DNA of 64,000 bases from Paraburkholderia heleia NBRC 101817 (GTDB lineage: Bacteria > Pseudomonadota > Gammaproteobacteria > Burkholderiales > Burkholderiaceae): the NCBI RefSeq assembly GCF_000739775.1, contig NZ_BBJH01000030.1:86060-150059 (forward strand). Reading direction: 5' to 3'. The translations under genes were made by a program, and so were the position numbers. The notes below the pieces were generated by a model. The model did no database searches. It worked only from the letters and a program-made list of their open reading frames with translations, and had not been told where the DNA came from. Shown here in pieces: positions 26,271 through 35,657 of the stretch. Numbering within the stretch: position 1 is the stretch's first letter; the number at the start of each line of letters is the position of its first letter.

Positions 26271-27242
26271 ATGAGTACCACTCTTCATACCACGCCGCAA
26301 TCCGGCCGCGCAGCCGCAGATGCGCGCCGCGGCGCGCTCGCGCGCCTGTTCTCGCGCTTCGTGCCGTCGGGGCGCACCGCCGTGATCGGCGTGCCGTTCA
26401 TCTGGCTCACGCTGTTCTTCGCGCTGCCCTTCGTGCTCGTACTGAAGATCAGCTTCGCCGACCAGGTAATGGGCATTCCGCCCTACTCGAACCTGGTCGA
26501 GATGAAGGACGGCATGGTGCACTTCGCGCTGCAGCTCGGACACTACGCGTTCCTGCTGCAGGACAGCCTCTACATCGCCACCTATCTCAGCTCGCTGAAG
26601 ATGGCGGCGGTCTCGACGATCTTTTGCCTGCTGATCGGCTACCCGATCGCCTATTACATCGCGCGCTCGAACCCGGCCACGCGCAACCTGCTCATGATGG
26701 GCGTGATGCTGCCGTTCTGGACGTCGTTCCTGATCCGCGTCTACGCGTGGATCGGCATTCTCAAGGACGACGGCCTGCTCAATCACGCGCTCATTGCCCT
26801 CGGCCTGATCCATTCGCCGCTGAGGCTCTATCACAGCGACGCGGGCGTCTATATCGGCATGGTCTATTCGTACCTGCCCTTCATGGTGATGCCGCTCTAC
26901 GCACACCTCGTGAAGATGGACCTCACGCTGCTCGAAGCCGCCTACGATCTGGGCGCCAAACCGTGGGTGGCCTTCACGCAGATCACCCTGCCGCTTTCGA
27001 AGAACGGAATCATCGCGGGCAGCCTGCTCGTGTTCATTCCCGCGGTGGGCGAGTACGTGATTCCCGAACTGCTTGGCGGCGCCGACACGCTCATGATCGG
27101 CCGCGTGATGTGGGACGAGTTCTTCAACAACATGGACTGGCCGATGGCCTCCGCCGTCACCGTGGCGATGGTGCTGCTGCTGCTCGTGCCCATGGCGATC
27201 TTTCAGTACTACCAGGTCAAGGAACTGGAGGAAAGCAAATGA
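26271..27242 (+). CDS. potH: Polyamine ABC transporter permease PotH
   Basis: About 323 residues with six membrane segments, beginning FIWLTLFFALPFVLVLKISF after a basic cytoplasmic tail. The EAA loop reads EAAYDLGAKPWVAFTQITLPLSK. AAGGAGG precedes the ATG at 26271. It pairs with PotI as the membrane channel. The last four bases overlap the start of potI, so the two subunits are probably made in equal amounts. Confidence 0.93.
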   Translation: MSTTLHTTPQSGRAAADARRGALARLFSRFVPSGRTAVIGVPFIWLTLFFALPFVLVLKISFADQVMGIPPYSNLVEMKDGMVHFALQLGHYAFLLQDSLYIATYLSSLKMAAVSTIFCLLIGYPIAYYIARSNPATRNLLMMGVMLPFWTSFLIRVYAWIGILKDDGLLNHALIALGLIHSPLRLYHSDAGVYIGMVYSYLPFMVMPLYAHLVKMDLTLLEAAYDLGAKPWVAFTQITLPLSKNGIIAGSLLVFIPAVGEYVIPELLGGADTLMIGRVMWDEFFNNMDWPMASAVTVAMVLLLLVPMAIFQYYQVKELEESK

Positions 27243-28150
27243 TCAAGCCCAATCGTACGCTCTCCACCGGGGTTCTCACGCTCGGTTTCCTGTTCCTCTA
27301 TATCCCGATCATCAGCCTCGTGGTCTACTCGTTCAACGAGTCGAAGCTGGTCACGGTGTGGTCCGGCTTCTCGCTCAAGTGGTATTCGGCGCTGCTGCAG
27401 GACGAAGAGTTGCTGAGCGCCGCATGGCTCTCGCTGAAGATCGGCCTCATGACCGCATTCGCCTCGGTTGTGATCGGCACGTGGGCCGGCTTCGTGCTCG
27501 CGCGCATGGGGCGGTTTCGCGGCTTCACGCTCTACACGGGCATGATCAACGCACCCCTCGTGATTCCCGAGGTCATTCAGGGCATCTCGCTGCTGCTGCT
27601 CTTCGTCGCGCTCGAACAGATGCTCGGTTGGCCCAGGGGCCGCGGCATCGTGACGATCTGGATCGGCCACGTGATGCTGTGCGTGTCGTATGTCGCGATC
27701 ATCGTGCAGTCGCGTGTGAAGGAGATGAACAGGTCGCTCGAGGAAGCCGCGCTCGATCTGGGCGCCACGCCGCTCAAGGTGTTCTTCGTCATCACGCTGC
27801 CGCTCATCTCGCAGGCGCTGCTCTCGGGCTGGCTGCTCTCGTTCACGCTTTCGATCGACGACCTCGTGCTTTCCGCGTTCCTTTCCGGACCGGGCTCGAC
27901 CACCTTGCCGCTCGTCGTGTTCTCGCGCGTGCGCCTCGGTCTGAACCCGGAGATGAACGCGCTCGCCACGCTCTTCATCAGCGCGGTGACGATCGGCGTG
28001 ATCGCCGTGAACTATCTGATGAGCGCACGCGAGAAGAAGCGCATGCGCGACATGCAGCTCGCCTTCGTCCAGCCCGATGCCGCCGAAGCCATTACGCCAG
28101 CCGCGCCCGCCGGCGCGGTGGGTGCGCCGATCGGCCGTCGCGCCGCCTGA
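27239..28150 (+). CDS. potI: Polyamine ABC transporter permease PotI
   Basis: About 303 residues, six membrane segments, EAA loop EEAALDLGATPLKVFFVITLPLIS. The ATG at 27239 overlaps the potH stop. The C-terminal 30 residues (from about QPDAAEAITPAAPAGAV) form a low-complexity Ala/Pro tail that PotI proteins do not need for transport. A short imperfect hairpin (28171-28190) follows before the porin gene. Confidence 0.93.
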   Translation: MIKPNRTLSTGVLTLGFLFLYIPIISLVVYSFNESKLVTVWSGFSLKWYSALLQDEELLSAAWLSLKIGLMTAFASVVIGTWAGFVLARMGRFRGFTLYTGMINAPLVIPEVIQGISLLLLFVALEQMLGWPRGRGIVTIWIGHVMLCVSYVAIIVQSRVKEMNRSLEEAALDLGATPLKVFFVITLPLISQALLSGWLLSFTLSIDDLVLSAFLSGPGSTTLPLVVFSRVRLGLNPEMNALATLFISAVTIGVIAVNYLMSAREKKRMRDMQLAFVQPDAAEAITPAAPAGAVGAPIGRRAA

Positions 28151-28238
28151 TGAGGATTGCCATGCAGGAAGGGGCAGCGTGAGCCGCCCCACCCCGAACC
28201 CGAACCGACTGCAATAACGACCAACAAGGAGAATTTCG

Positions 28239-29822
28239 ATGAAGAAGAAGTTAATCTGTCTGCTGGTGGCCGGGGCGCTGCCAGGGCTCGCGCTAGCGGA
28301 CTCGACCAGCGAACAGATCAAGGCCCTGCAGGCGCAGCTGAACGCCCTGCAAAAAGAGGTGAAATCGCTCAAGACCGAACTGGCGCAATCGAAGACCCCG
28401 GCGAAGACGGCAGCGGCAGCGCCGGTCGTGCCGGCCACCGCCGCCGCGCCGGTCGTGGACATCAGCTCGCCCGATTACGGCAAAGCGCCCGCGAACCTGA
28501 CCAACGACCAGGTCGATGCGATGAAGCAGCAGATCGCGAGCCAGCAGCTCAAGGTCGATTCGCTCACCGACGCCGCCAACACCGGTCCGCTCGCGGGCCT
28601 GTCGATCACCGGCTATATCGACCCGACATATATCTACAACCGCGCGCCGGGCACTTCGTCTTTCCTGTTCGCGAACCATACGGGTGCGTATAACTACTTC
28701 AACAGCACGTTCGGCGACGTCTATCTCGACATCAAGAAGACCTTTGGCGTGGGCCCGATGGCGCCTTCGGCCGAAATCACGCTCATGCCCAACCGCGGCA
28801 ACGGCATCACGCTGCTGCAGAACGAGCATGGCGAGATCGGCAACAACATCCTGAATACGGCTGTCGTGACCATACCGGTGACTTCCACTGGCACGTTCGT
28901 CGCCGGTCTCATGCCGAGCTTCGGCGGCTACGAGGTGCAGCAGTCGAACCAGATGCTCACGCTCACGCATAACCTGCTCTACGACTTCTCCGATCCGGGC
29001 AGCTATGTGGGCATTGGCTGGAACTACACGCCGGACGGCAGCAAATGGGCGTTCAAGTTCATGGTCGGCAACGAGCAGTACCGCACCAATGGCGCGGTCG
29101 TGCAGACGGGCCAGAACGCGCTGGGCGACCCGATCACCACGAGCAACCGGATCCCGACCTTCACGGCGCGCGCGGATTACACGTGGTCGAGCGCACTCGA
29201 CATCGGCGGCTCGTTCAACATCGGCCGCCAGACGCTGCCGAGCGCCTTCGATTCGACGACGGGCCAGGCCGTGTACGGCGTGGGTGGCCAGGCATCGAGC
29301 TCGGGCGGCTACTTCTTCTTCGGCGAAATGGACGCGACCTACACGCTCGCGGACATCCAGTACAACGCCGAAGTCGATTACGGCCAGCAGCAGCGCGCGG
29401 CGTTCAACGGCGGCAACGCGCAGTGGTACGGCTTCTCGCTGCTCGCGCACCGCAAGTTCAATGCGCCGGTGGTGGGCCGCATGGGCGTGACGGCGCGCTA
29501 CGACCTGCTCGCGAACGGCAAGAACGGCGGCGGTGGTGGCGGCATCGTGCTCAACTCGAACGGCATGGACCCGTACAACGGTTTCGGCATCGGTGCGGAC
29601 TGCCTGGCAAACTCGAAGGCCGGTGGCGGCTTCGGCTTCGAGTGCAAGGGCGCGACACGCCAGGACGTCGCGCTCGACCTGCTGTTCTACCCGACCCAGC
29701 AGATCCAGGTGAAGGTGGAATATCGCCACGACTGGGCCACGCAGCGCGTGTTCCTGAACAGCGACGGCTCGTACAGCAAGAGCAACGACTTGCTGGGCGC
29801 GCAGTTCATCTACTCGTTCTGA
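28239..29822 (+). CDS. DUF3138-type outer-membrane porin-like protein
   Basis: A 527-residue protein with a signal peptide (MKKKLICLLVAGALPGLALA), a short coiled-coil stretch (SEQIKALQAQLNALQKEVKSLKTELA), an Ala/Pro linker, then a beta-rich barrel ending in YSF, with the C-terminal aromatic needed for outer-membrane assembly. It resembles the DUF3138 proteins common in Burkholderia. Its place directly behind potFGHI and ahead of the puuB-like genes suggests it lets polyamines or their conjugates cross the outer membrane; that is inference. AAGGAG precedes the start. Confidence 0.8.
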   Translation: MKKKLICLLVAGALPGLALADSTSEQIKALQAQLNALQKEVKSLKTELAQSKTPAKTAAAAPVVPATAAAPVVDISSPDYGKAPANLTNDQVDAMKQQIASQQLKVDSLTDAANTGPLAGLSITGYIDPTYIYNRAPGTSSFLFANHTGAYNYFNSTFGDVYLDIKKTFGVGPMAPSAEITLMPNRGNGITLLQNEHGEIGNNILNTAVVTIPVTSTGTFVAGLMPSFGGYEVQQSNQMLTLTHNLLYDFSDPGSYVGIGWNYTPDGSKWAFKFMVGNEQYRTNGAVVQTGQNALGDPITTSNRIPTFTARADYTWSSALDIGGSFNIGRQTLPSAFDSTTGQAVYGVGGQASSSGGYFFFGEMDATYTLADIQYNAEVDYGQQQRAAFNGGNAQWYGFSLLAHRKFNAPVVGRMGVTARYDLLANGKNGGGGGGIVLNSNGMDPYNGFGIGADCLANSKAGGGFGFECKGATRQDVALDLLFYPTQQIQVKVEYRHDWATQRVFLNSDGSYSKSNDLLGAQFIYSF

Positions 29823-29830
29823 TGAAGTCG

Positions 29831-29863
29831 CGGCGGGCGCCGGCCTCGTGCTGCCGCCCGCCG
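29831..29863 (+). terminator. Hairpin after the porin gene
   Basis: CGGCGGGCG and CGCCCGCCG form a perfect 9-bp GC stem starting 8 bases past the porin stop codon, followed by only three Ts. Probably a partial terminator or attenuator before the puuB-like pair. Confidence 0.5.
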
Positions 29864-29883
29864 TTTCCCGATTCGCTTTCGCC

Positions 29884-31176
29884 ATGCTCAAATTCGCCAA
29901 TCAGCCTCATGCCCCGTCCTGGTACGCGGCCACCGCCAACGACACCACCGCGCATCCGGCGCTCGAAGGCGCGCTCGATGCCGATGTCTGCGTGGTCGGC
30001 GCAGGCCTTACAGGGGTTTCGGCCGCGTTGAACCTCGCCGAACGCGGCCACCGCGTCGCGCTCGTGGAAGCCTCGCGAGTGGGGTGGGCCGCAAGCGGGA
30101 GAAACGGCGGGCAGTTGATTGGCGGTTTTGCCTGCGATATCGACACGTTCGCGCAGTTCATGCCCGAAGCCGAGGTCCGGCAGATCTGGGACATGGGGCT
30201 GGAAACGCTCGACATCGTGAAGCGGCGCGTCAGGCAGCACAACATCGACTGCGCGCTCACGGCGGGCTATTTCACCGCCGCGAACAAGGCGCGCGACGTG
30301 GAGGCGCTCAAGCGCTGGCGCGACGAGGCGGCGCGGCGCTTCGGCTACGACCGCTTCCAGTACGTGGACGGCGACGATGTGGGCCGCTACGTGGCGTCGT
30401 CGCGCTATCCCGGCGGCCTCTACGACCCTGATAGCGGGCACCTGCACCCGCTGAACTACACGCTCGGGCTCGCGCGCGCGGCGGTCGAAGCCGGCGTGCG
30501 CGTATACGAAAACAGCCCCGTCACGCGGCTGCGCGAAGAGGACGGCGCGCATGTGGTCGAAACCGCGCGCGGCAACGTGCGCGCGAAATTCGTCGTGCTC
30601 GCCTGCAATACGTACCTGGGCGATCTTGCACCGGCGCTCTCGCGCAAGATCATGCCCGTGGGCACCTATGTGATCGCCACCGAAAAGCTCGGCGCCGAAC
30701 GCATGAATGCGCTGATGCCCGCCCAGGCCGCCGTCTGCGACAGCCGCTTCGTGCTCGACTACTTCCGTCCCGCCCCGGACACGCGCCTGCTCTGGGGCGG
30801 CAAGGTGAGCTATTCCACCTTCGCGCCGCCCAATCTGGGCGAAGCCATGCGCCGCGACATGCTAAAGACGTTTCCGCAACTCGCCGATGTGAAGGTCGAA
30901 TACGCGTGGGGCGGCTACGTGGACATCACGATGAACCGCGCGCCGCACTTCGGCCGCCTCTCGCCGACAGTCTATTTCGCGCAGGGCTTTTCCGGCCACG
31001 GCGTGAACGTCACGGGACTCGCTGGCACGCTGATCGCCGAAGCCATTCACGGCCAGGCCGCGCGCTTCGACCTGTTCGGCAAGATCCGTCACCGCGATTT
31101 CCCAGGCGGCGCTACACTGCGAACCCCTGCCCTCGTGCTCGCGATGGCGTGGTATCGAATGAAGGACCTGCTTTGA
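29884..31176 (+). CDS. puuB: FAD-dependent gamma-glutamylputrescine oxidase (PuuB-like), copy 1
   Basis: About 430 residues of the DAO/glycine-oxidase fold: GAGLTG at 39-44, GWAASGRNGGQ, and the C-terminal FAD region YFAQGFSGHGVNVTGLAG. PuuB oxidises gamma-glutamylputrescine to the aldehyde with H2O2 release. The ATG at 29884 has no strong ribosome site; a GTG at 29848 is an alternative. Its stop overlaps the start of a second, similar gene by 4 bases. Confidence 0.85.
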   Translation: MLKFANQPHAPSWYAATANDTTAHPALEGALDADVCVVGAGLTGVSAALNLAERGHRVALVEASRVGWAASGRNGGQLIGGFACDIDTFAQFMPEAEVRQIWDMGLETLDIVKRRVRQHNIDCALTAGYFTAANKARDVEALKRWRDEAARRFGYDRFQYVDGDDVGRYVASSRYPGGLYDPDSGHLHPLNYTLGLARAAVEAGVRVYENSPVTRLREEDGAHVVETARGNVRAKFVVLACNTYLGDLAPALSRKIMPVGTYVIATEKLGAERMNALMPAQAAVCDSRFVLDYFRPAPDTRLLWGGKVSYSTFAPPNLGEAMRRDMLKTFPQLADVKVEYAWGGYVDITMNRAPHFGRLSPTVYFAQGFSGHGVNVTGLAGTLIAEAIHGQAARFDLFGKIRHRDFPGGATLRTPALVLAMAWYRMKDLL

Positions 31177-32480
31177 TAACACTCGACCTCGACGCCCAGG
31201 CGGACGCCCTCGCCCGCCACTCGTACTACGAAGCCACCGCCACGCGCCCCGCCGACGACGACCCCGTGCTCGAAGGCACGCTCGAGGCGGACGTGTGCGT
31301 GATCGGCGCGGGCTTCGCCGGGCTCTCGGTCGCGCTGGAGTGCCGCGCACGCGGCCTTTCGGTCGTGGTGCTCGACGCCCATCGGCCCGGCTGGGGCGCC
31401 TCGGGCCGCAACGGCGGGCAGACGCTCGTGGGCTTCGCGAAAGACGAAGTGCTCGAAAAGCAGCTCGGCGCGCAGGGCATACGCGCGGCGTGGGCGCTCT
31501 CCATCGAGGGGGTGAACCTCGTGCGCGAGCGCATTGCGCGTTTTGGCATCGATTGCGACTTCACGCCGGGTTATCTGACCGTTGCAACGAAAGCGAAGCG
31601 CGTACCCGATCTGCGCGCATGGATGGATGGGGCGCGCACGCGATGGGGTTACGATCGGCTCGAATGGCTCGACACCGACGCCACGCGCGCACGCGTGGCG
31701 TCGCAGCGCTATATCGCGGGCGTCTACGATCCGGTTTCCGGGCATCTGCATCCGCTCAAGTACTGTCTGGGTCTCGCCGCCGCCGCGCGCCGCGAAGGCG
31801 CGCAGCTCTTCGCGCATACGCGTGCGCGCGAAGTCGTACGCGGTGCACGGCCCGTCGTCAAAACGGCGCGCGGCGAAGTGCGTTGCCGCTTCGTGGTGTC
31901 GTGCTGCAACGCGGCGCCGGGCGGCGTGCTGCCCGGCAGCGTGGCCGCGCGCATCGCGCCCATCGCCTCGTACATCATCGCGACCGAGCCGCTGGGCCGC
32001 GAGCTGGCCGACTCGTTGATCGCGCAACGTTCTGCCGTGTGCGACAACAACTTCTTTCTCGACTATTTCCGCGTCTCGGCGGACGACCGCATGCTGTTCG
32101 GCGGCCGCGCCGATTCGACAGGCGCCGCGCCCGAGCGCCTGACAGCGGCCATGCAAACGCGCATGAGCGACACGTTCCCGCAACTCGCCGGCACGCGCGT
32201 GGAATACGCATGGGGCGGCTTTGTCGATGTCACGCGCAACCGCGCACCCGACTTCGGCGCGATCGACCCGAATTATTACTATGTGCAAGGCTTTTCGGGG
32301 CACGGTGTCGCGCTCACGGGCATGGCGGGACGTCTCGTTGCGCAGGCCATCGTCGGCGAGCGTGCCTCGTTCGATCTGTTCGCGCGGCTGCGGCACGCGC
32401 GCTTCCCCGGCGGCCCCGCCTGGCGGCGGCCCGCGCTCGAAGTCGGCATGCTCTATCACCGCGTGATGGAAATGTTCTGA
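31173..32480 (+). CDS. FAD-dependent PuuB-like oxidoreductase, copy 2 (TTG start)
   Basis: About 435 residues and clearly paralogous to its neighbour: GAGFAG at 45-50, GWGASGRNGGQTLVGF against GWAASGRNGGQLIGGF, and YYVQGFSGHGVALTGMAG against YFAQGFSGHGVNVTGLAG. No ATG fits; TTG at 31173, within the previous gene's stop region and with AAGGA about 6 bases upstream, is the best start. The pair may divide substrates between putrescine and another gamma-glutamyl amine, or form a heteromer; neither is testable from sequence. Confidence 0.83.
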   Translation: MITLDLDAQADALARHSYYEATATRPADDDPVLEGTLEADVCVIGAGFAGLSVALECRARGLSVVVLDAHRPGWGASGRNGGQTLVGFAKDEVLEKQLGAQGIRAAWALSIEGVNLVRERIARFGIDCDFTPGYLTVATKAKRVPDLRAWMDGARTRWGYDRLEWLDTDATRARVASQRYIAGVYDPVSGHLHPLKYCLGLAAAARREGAQLFAHTRAREVVRGARPVVKTARGEVRCRFVVSCCNAAPGGVLPGSVAARIAPIASYIIATEPLGRELADSLIAQRSAVCDNNFFLDYFRVSADDRMLFGGRADSTGAAPERLTAAMQTRMSDTFPQLAGTRVEYAWGGFVDVTRNRAPDFGAIDPNYYYVQGFSGHGVALTGMAGRLVAQAIVGERASFDLFARLRHARFPGGPAWRRPALEVGMLYHRVMEMF

Positions 32481-32596
32481 CGCGGCCCGCGCTGCACGTT
32501 CTTGCAGCCTGTTATACCCTTGCGAAAGTCCGCCGCCCTCGCGCGGCGCACGCACTTCCTCTGCCTGAAATCGCCTCTTCGCAAGGAGCACCCGCA

Positions 32597-33571
32597 ATGG
32601 ATTACGTCAATTTCGGCTCGACAGGGCTGCAGGTTTCGCGTCTTTGTCTCGGTTGCATGACCTACGGCGTGCCCGAGCGCGGCACGCACCCGTGGACGCT
32701 CGGCGAGGACGCCAGCCGCCCGCTCATCCGCCAGGCACTCGACGCCGGCATCAACTTCTTCGACACCGCGAACACCTACTCGGACGGCACTTCGGAGGAG
32801 ATCGTCGGGCGCGCGCTGCGCGACTTCGTCAAGCGCGACGACATCGTGCTCGCCACGAAGGTGTACAACCGCATGCGGCCCGGCCCGAACGGCCAGGGGC
32901 TGTCGCGCAAGGCCATCCTTACGGAGATCGACCATAGCCTCAAACGGCTCGGCACGGATTACGTCGATCTCTATCAGATCCATCGCTGGGACTACAACAC
33001 GCCCATCGAAGAAACGCTCGAAGCGCTGCACGATGTCGTGAAGGCCGGCAAGGCGCGCTATATCGGCGCTTCGTCCATGTACGCATGGCAGTTCAGCAAG
33101 GCGCTCTACACTTCGCGCCAGAACGGCTGGACGGAGTTCATCAGCATGCAGGACCACGTGAACCTGCTCTATCGCGAGGAAGAGCGTGAAATGCTGCCGC
33201 TGTGCGCCGATCAGGGCATTGCCGTGATGCCGTGGAGCCCGCTCGCGCGCGGCCGCCTCACGCGCGACTGGAACGAAACGAGCGAACGCGCGGCCACCGA
33301 CAAGTTCGGCGAGACGCTCTACGGCGCCGATGCGGACAAGGCCATCATCGATGCGGTCGCAACCATTGCGCGCGCGCACAATGTCTCGCGCGCACAGGTC
33401 GCGCTCGCGTGGCTGCTGCACAAGCCCGGCATCACGTCGCCGATCATCGGCGCCTCGAAACCGCAGCATCTCGAAGATGCCGTTGCAGCGCTCTCGCTCA
33501 AGCTCTCCGATGAAGAGATCAAGACGCTCGAAGCACCGTATCTGCCGCATGTGATCGCGGGCCATCAGTAA
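32597..33571 (+). CDS. Aldo/keto reductase
   Basis: About 324 residues of the AKR superfamily with the catalytic tetrad Asp56, Tyr61, Lys88 and His129 (FFDTANTYSDG; LATKVY; YQIHRWDY) and the NADPH-binding end ITSPIIGASKPQHLEDA. It reduces aldehydes or ketones with NADPH. CAAGGAG precedes the ATG at 32597. It follows the puuB-like pair after 116 bases, which include a 6-bp hairpin (32491-32508), so co-regulation is uncertain. Its last 53 bases overlap the 3' end of the convergent MocR gene. Confidence 0.9.
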   Translation: MDYVNFGSTGLQVSRLCLGCMTYGVPERGTHPWTLGEDASRPLIRQALDAGINFFDTANTYSDGTSEEIVGRALRDFVKRDDIVLATKVYNRMRPGPNGQGLSRKAILTEIDHSLKRLGTDYVDLYQIHRWDYNTPIEETLEALHDVVKAGKARYIGASSMYAWQFSKALYTSRQNGWTEFISMQDHVNLLYREEEREMLPLCADQGIAVMPWSPLARGRLTRDWNETSERAATDKFGETLYGADADKAIIDAVATIARAHNVSRAQVALAWLLHKPGITSPIIGASKPQHLEDAVAALSLKLSDEEIKTLEAPYLPHVIAGHQ

Positions 33572-35060
33572 GCGACGCAGCCGCTGACAGGCGCTCGCGC
33601 ACGATGCGTGCGAGCGTTTGCATGAGCGTGTCGGCAACCTGCGGCGGCGTTTCCGCATAGCCGAGCAGGAAGCCGTTGTAGCGTGTGGCGTCGGGGGCAT
33701 CGACGCCATCGACACAGTACGCGCTCAAGGGCGAGAGATGCAGGCCATGTGCGCGCGCGGCTTCGCTCACATCGGCGTCGGAGAGCGGCGCGTCGAGGCG
33801 CACGCTCAAATGCATGCCGCCCGCGTCCGCCGACACCGTCATCACGCCGGCGAGGTGTTTATCGATGGCGGCGACGAGGCCGTCGCGGCGCTCCTCGTAG
33901 AGCTTGCGCATGCGCCGCAAATGGCGCGCGTAGCGCCCGCTTTCGATGAATTCCGCGAGCGCCAGCTGTTCCGCCACGCGCCCCTGGCGCACGAGCGTGT
34001 GATGCGCCTGCGCGAACTGCGCCGCCACACGCTGCGGCACGATCATGAAGCCGATGCGCAGCGCCGGAAACAGCGTCTTGCTGAAGGTGCCGAGATAGAT
34101 CACCGGCGCGTCGTCGGCGAGGCCCTGGATCGACGGCAGCGGCGGACCGTCGTGGCGCAACTCGCTGTCGTAGTCGTCCTCGACAATCCACGCGCCGCAG
34201 GCGCGCGCCTGCTCGATCAGCGCGAGCCGCCGCTCGAGGCTCAGCACGCAGCCCAGCGGATACTGATGCGACGGCGTGAGATAAACGAGTCGCGGCGGCC
34301 GCTCGCGCCAGTCCTCGGGGCGCGCCGCCATGCCCGCCGCATCCACGCTCATCGGCACGAGTTGCAGCCCCGCGGCCGCACACGCCACGCGCGCGCCGAG
34401 ATAGCCCGGATTTTCGATCCACGCGCGTTCGCCATGATCTGCGAACAAACGCGCGCACAGGTCGAGGCTCGACTGCGTGCCGTCCGTGACGAACACCTGC
34501 TCGGGCTGGCAGCGCACGCCGCGCGAGACGCGCACGTATTGCGCGATCGCCTGACGCAGCGCGGGCATGCCCGCGCTGTCGCCATAGCCGAGATCGTGAG
34601 CGCGCAACTCGCGCAGCGCGCGCTCGACTGCCGCGCGCCATTGCGCGTAGGGAAACGCGTCCAGCGCGGGCACGCCTGGGCGCAGCGCCTTCGAACCGTC
34701 GCGGCCCGAGCGGCGCGGCGGCAGTTCGCGCACGCGGCGCGCAAGCGCGGGCGCGGGCTCTTCGCGCTGCGCGGGGTGTGCCGGCGTTGCCGCCGCGCCG
34801 GCGTTGACCGCGTTGACGACCGAACCGTGGCGCGTCGCGCTGACGAAGCCCTCTTCCACGAGCCGCTCATAGGCATAGAGCACCGAATTGCGCGCGATGC
34901 CGAGCTGCTCCGCGAGCGCGCGGCTCGACGCGAGGCGCGTGCCGCGGCCAATGTCGCCGTCGAGAATCGCGCGGCGCAGGCTTTCGTAGAGCAGGTCCTG
35001 CTGCGTGAGCTTGCGCACGGCACGCTTCGCATAGGCCGCCATCATCAACGCGTAGTCCAA
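33519..35060 (-). CDS. MocR/PdxR-family regulator (GntR helix-turn-helix fused to aminotransferase fold)
   Basis: About 513 residues: a GntR winged helix (residues about 17-85, SRALAEQLGIARNSVLYAYERLVEEGFV), a Pro/Ala linker, then a fold-type-I aminotransferase domain with PLP Lys328 (GTFSKTLFPALR) and EDDYDSE around 294-300. Such proteins sense PLP or amino compounds (GABA in GabR, PLP in PdxR). It is divergent from a GNAT gene and close to polyamine/GABA genes. The C-terminal tail of about 20 residues runs into the aldo/keto reductase gene on the other strand. Confidence 0.9.
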   Translation of the reverse strand: MDYALMMAAYAKRAVRKLTQQDLLYESLRRAILDGDIGRGTRLASSRALAEQLGIARNSVLYAYERLVEEGFVSATRHGSVVNAVNAGAAATPAHPAQREEPAPALARRVRELPPRRSGRDGSKALRPGVPALDAFPYAQWRAAVERALRELRAHDLGYGDSAGMPALRQAIAQYVRVSRGVRCQPEQVFVTDGTQSSLDLCARLFADHGERAWIENPGYLGARVACAAAGLQLVPMSVDAAGMAARPEDWRERPPRLVYLTPSHQYPLGCVLSLERRLALIEQARACGAWIVEDDYDSELRHDGPPLPSIQGLADDAPVIYLGTFSKTLFPALRIGFMIVPQRVAAQFAQAHHTLVRQGRVAEQLALAEFIESGRYARHLRRMRKLYEERRDGLVAAIDKHLAGVMTVSADAGGMHLSVRLDAPLSDADVSEAARAHGLHLSPLSAYCVDGVDAPDATRYNGFLLGYAETPPQVADTLMQTLARIVRERLSAAASLTDGPRSHAADTVLRAS

Positions 35061-35070
35061 ACCCGTGGCT

Positions 35071-35104
35071 CCATTGTTTTTGGTTTCGGTGGGACTAACA
35101 ATGG
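35071..35104. promoter_or_regulatory. Inverted repeat between mocR and GNAT genes
   Basis: CCATTGTT (35071-35078) and AACAATGG (35097-35104) are exact inverted repeats 18 bases apart, just upstream of the MocR start. They are a candidate MocR binding region; regulators of this class usually occupy two spaced sites in such divergent gaps. No binding evidence. Confidence 0.45.
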
Positions 35105-35168
35105 TGCCACAAACCGCTTACGCTTGGGAGTCCGGGCAGGCCCGTCAACGAGGAGAGGGAGACAACAC

Positions 35169-35633
35169 ATGACCGACACGACGCTTCAGGTCCGCGCCGT
35201 CGCACCCGACGATTTCGCTGCATGGCTGCCGCTCTGGGACGGCTACAACCGCTTTTACGGCCGCTTCGACGCCACCGCACTGCCGGAGCCCATCACGCGC
35301 ACGACCTGGTCGCGCTTCTTCGACGCCTACGAGCCCATGCACGCGTTGATCGCCGTGCGCGGCGAACGCGTGCTCGGCCTCGTGCACTTCATCTATCACC
35401 GCAACACGATTCTGGAAGGGCCGATCTGCTATTTGCAGGATCTCTTCACCGTGGAAGACTCGCGCGGCCAGGGCGTGGGCCGCGCGCTGATCGAGGCGGT
35501 GTACGCACACGCGAAGGCGTCGAATTCGTCGCGCGTGTACTGGCACACGCACGAGACGAATCACACGGCCATGCGGCTTTACGACGACGTGGCCGTGAAG
35601 CCCGGCTTCGTCATGTACCGCAAGGACGTTTGA
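35169..35633 (+). CDS. GNAT-family N-acetyltransferase
   Basis: About 154 residues with the GNAT acetyl-CoA signature (LQDLFTVEDSRGQGVGRALIEAV) and a C-terminal MRLYDDVAVKPGFVMYRK strand-helix element. GGAGA is upstream of the ATG at 35169. The divergent MocR regulator and nearby polyamine genes suggest acetylation of an amine or amino acid, but the acceptor is unknown. Confidence 0.88.
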   Translation: MTDTTLQVRAVAPDDFAAWLPLWDGYNRFYGRFDATALPEPITRTTWSRFFDAYEPMHALIAVRGERVLGLVHFIYHRNTILEGPICYLQDLFTVEDSRGQGVGRALIEAVYAHAKASNSSRVYWHTHETNHTAMRLYDDVAVKPGFVMYRKDV

Positions 35634-35657
35634 CGAGCCGTGTGAGGCGCCGCAGCC

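Noticed and set aside
28293..29900. A 535-codon minus-strand frame opposite the porin
   Set aside because: Antisense shadow; the plus strand has a signal peptide and C-terminal barrel signature.
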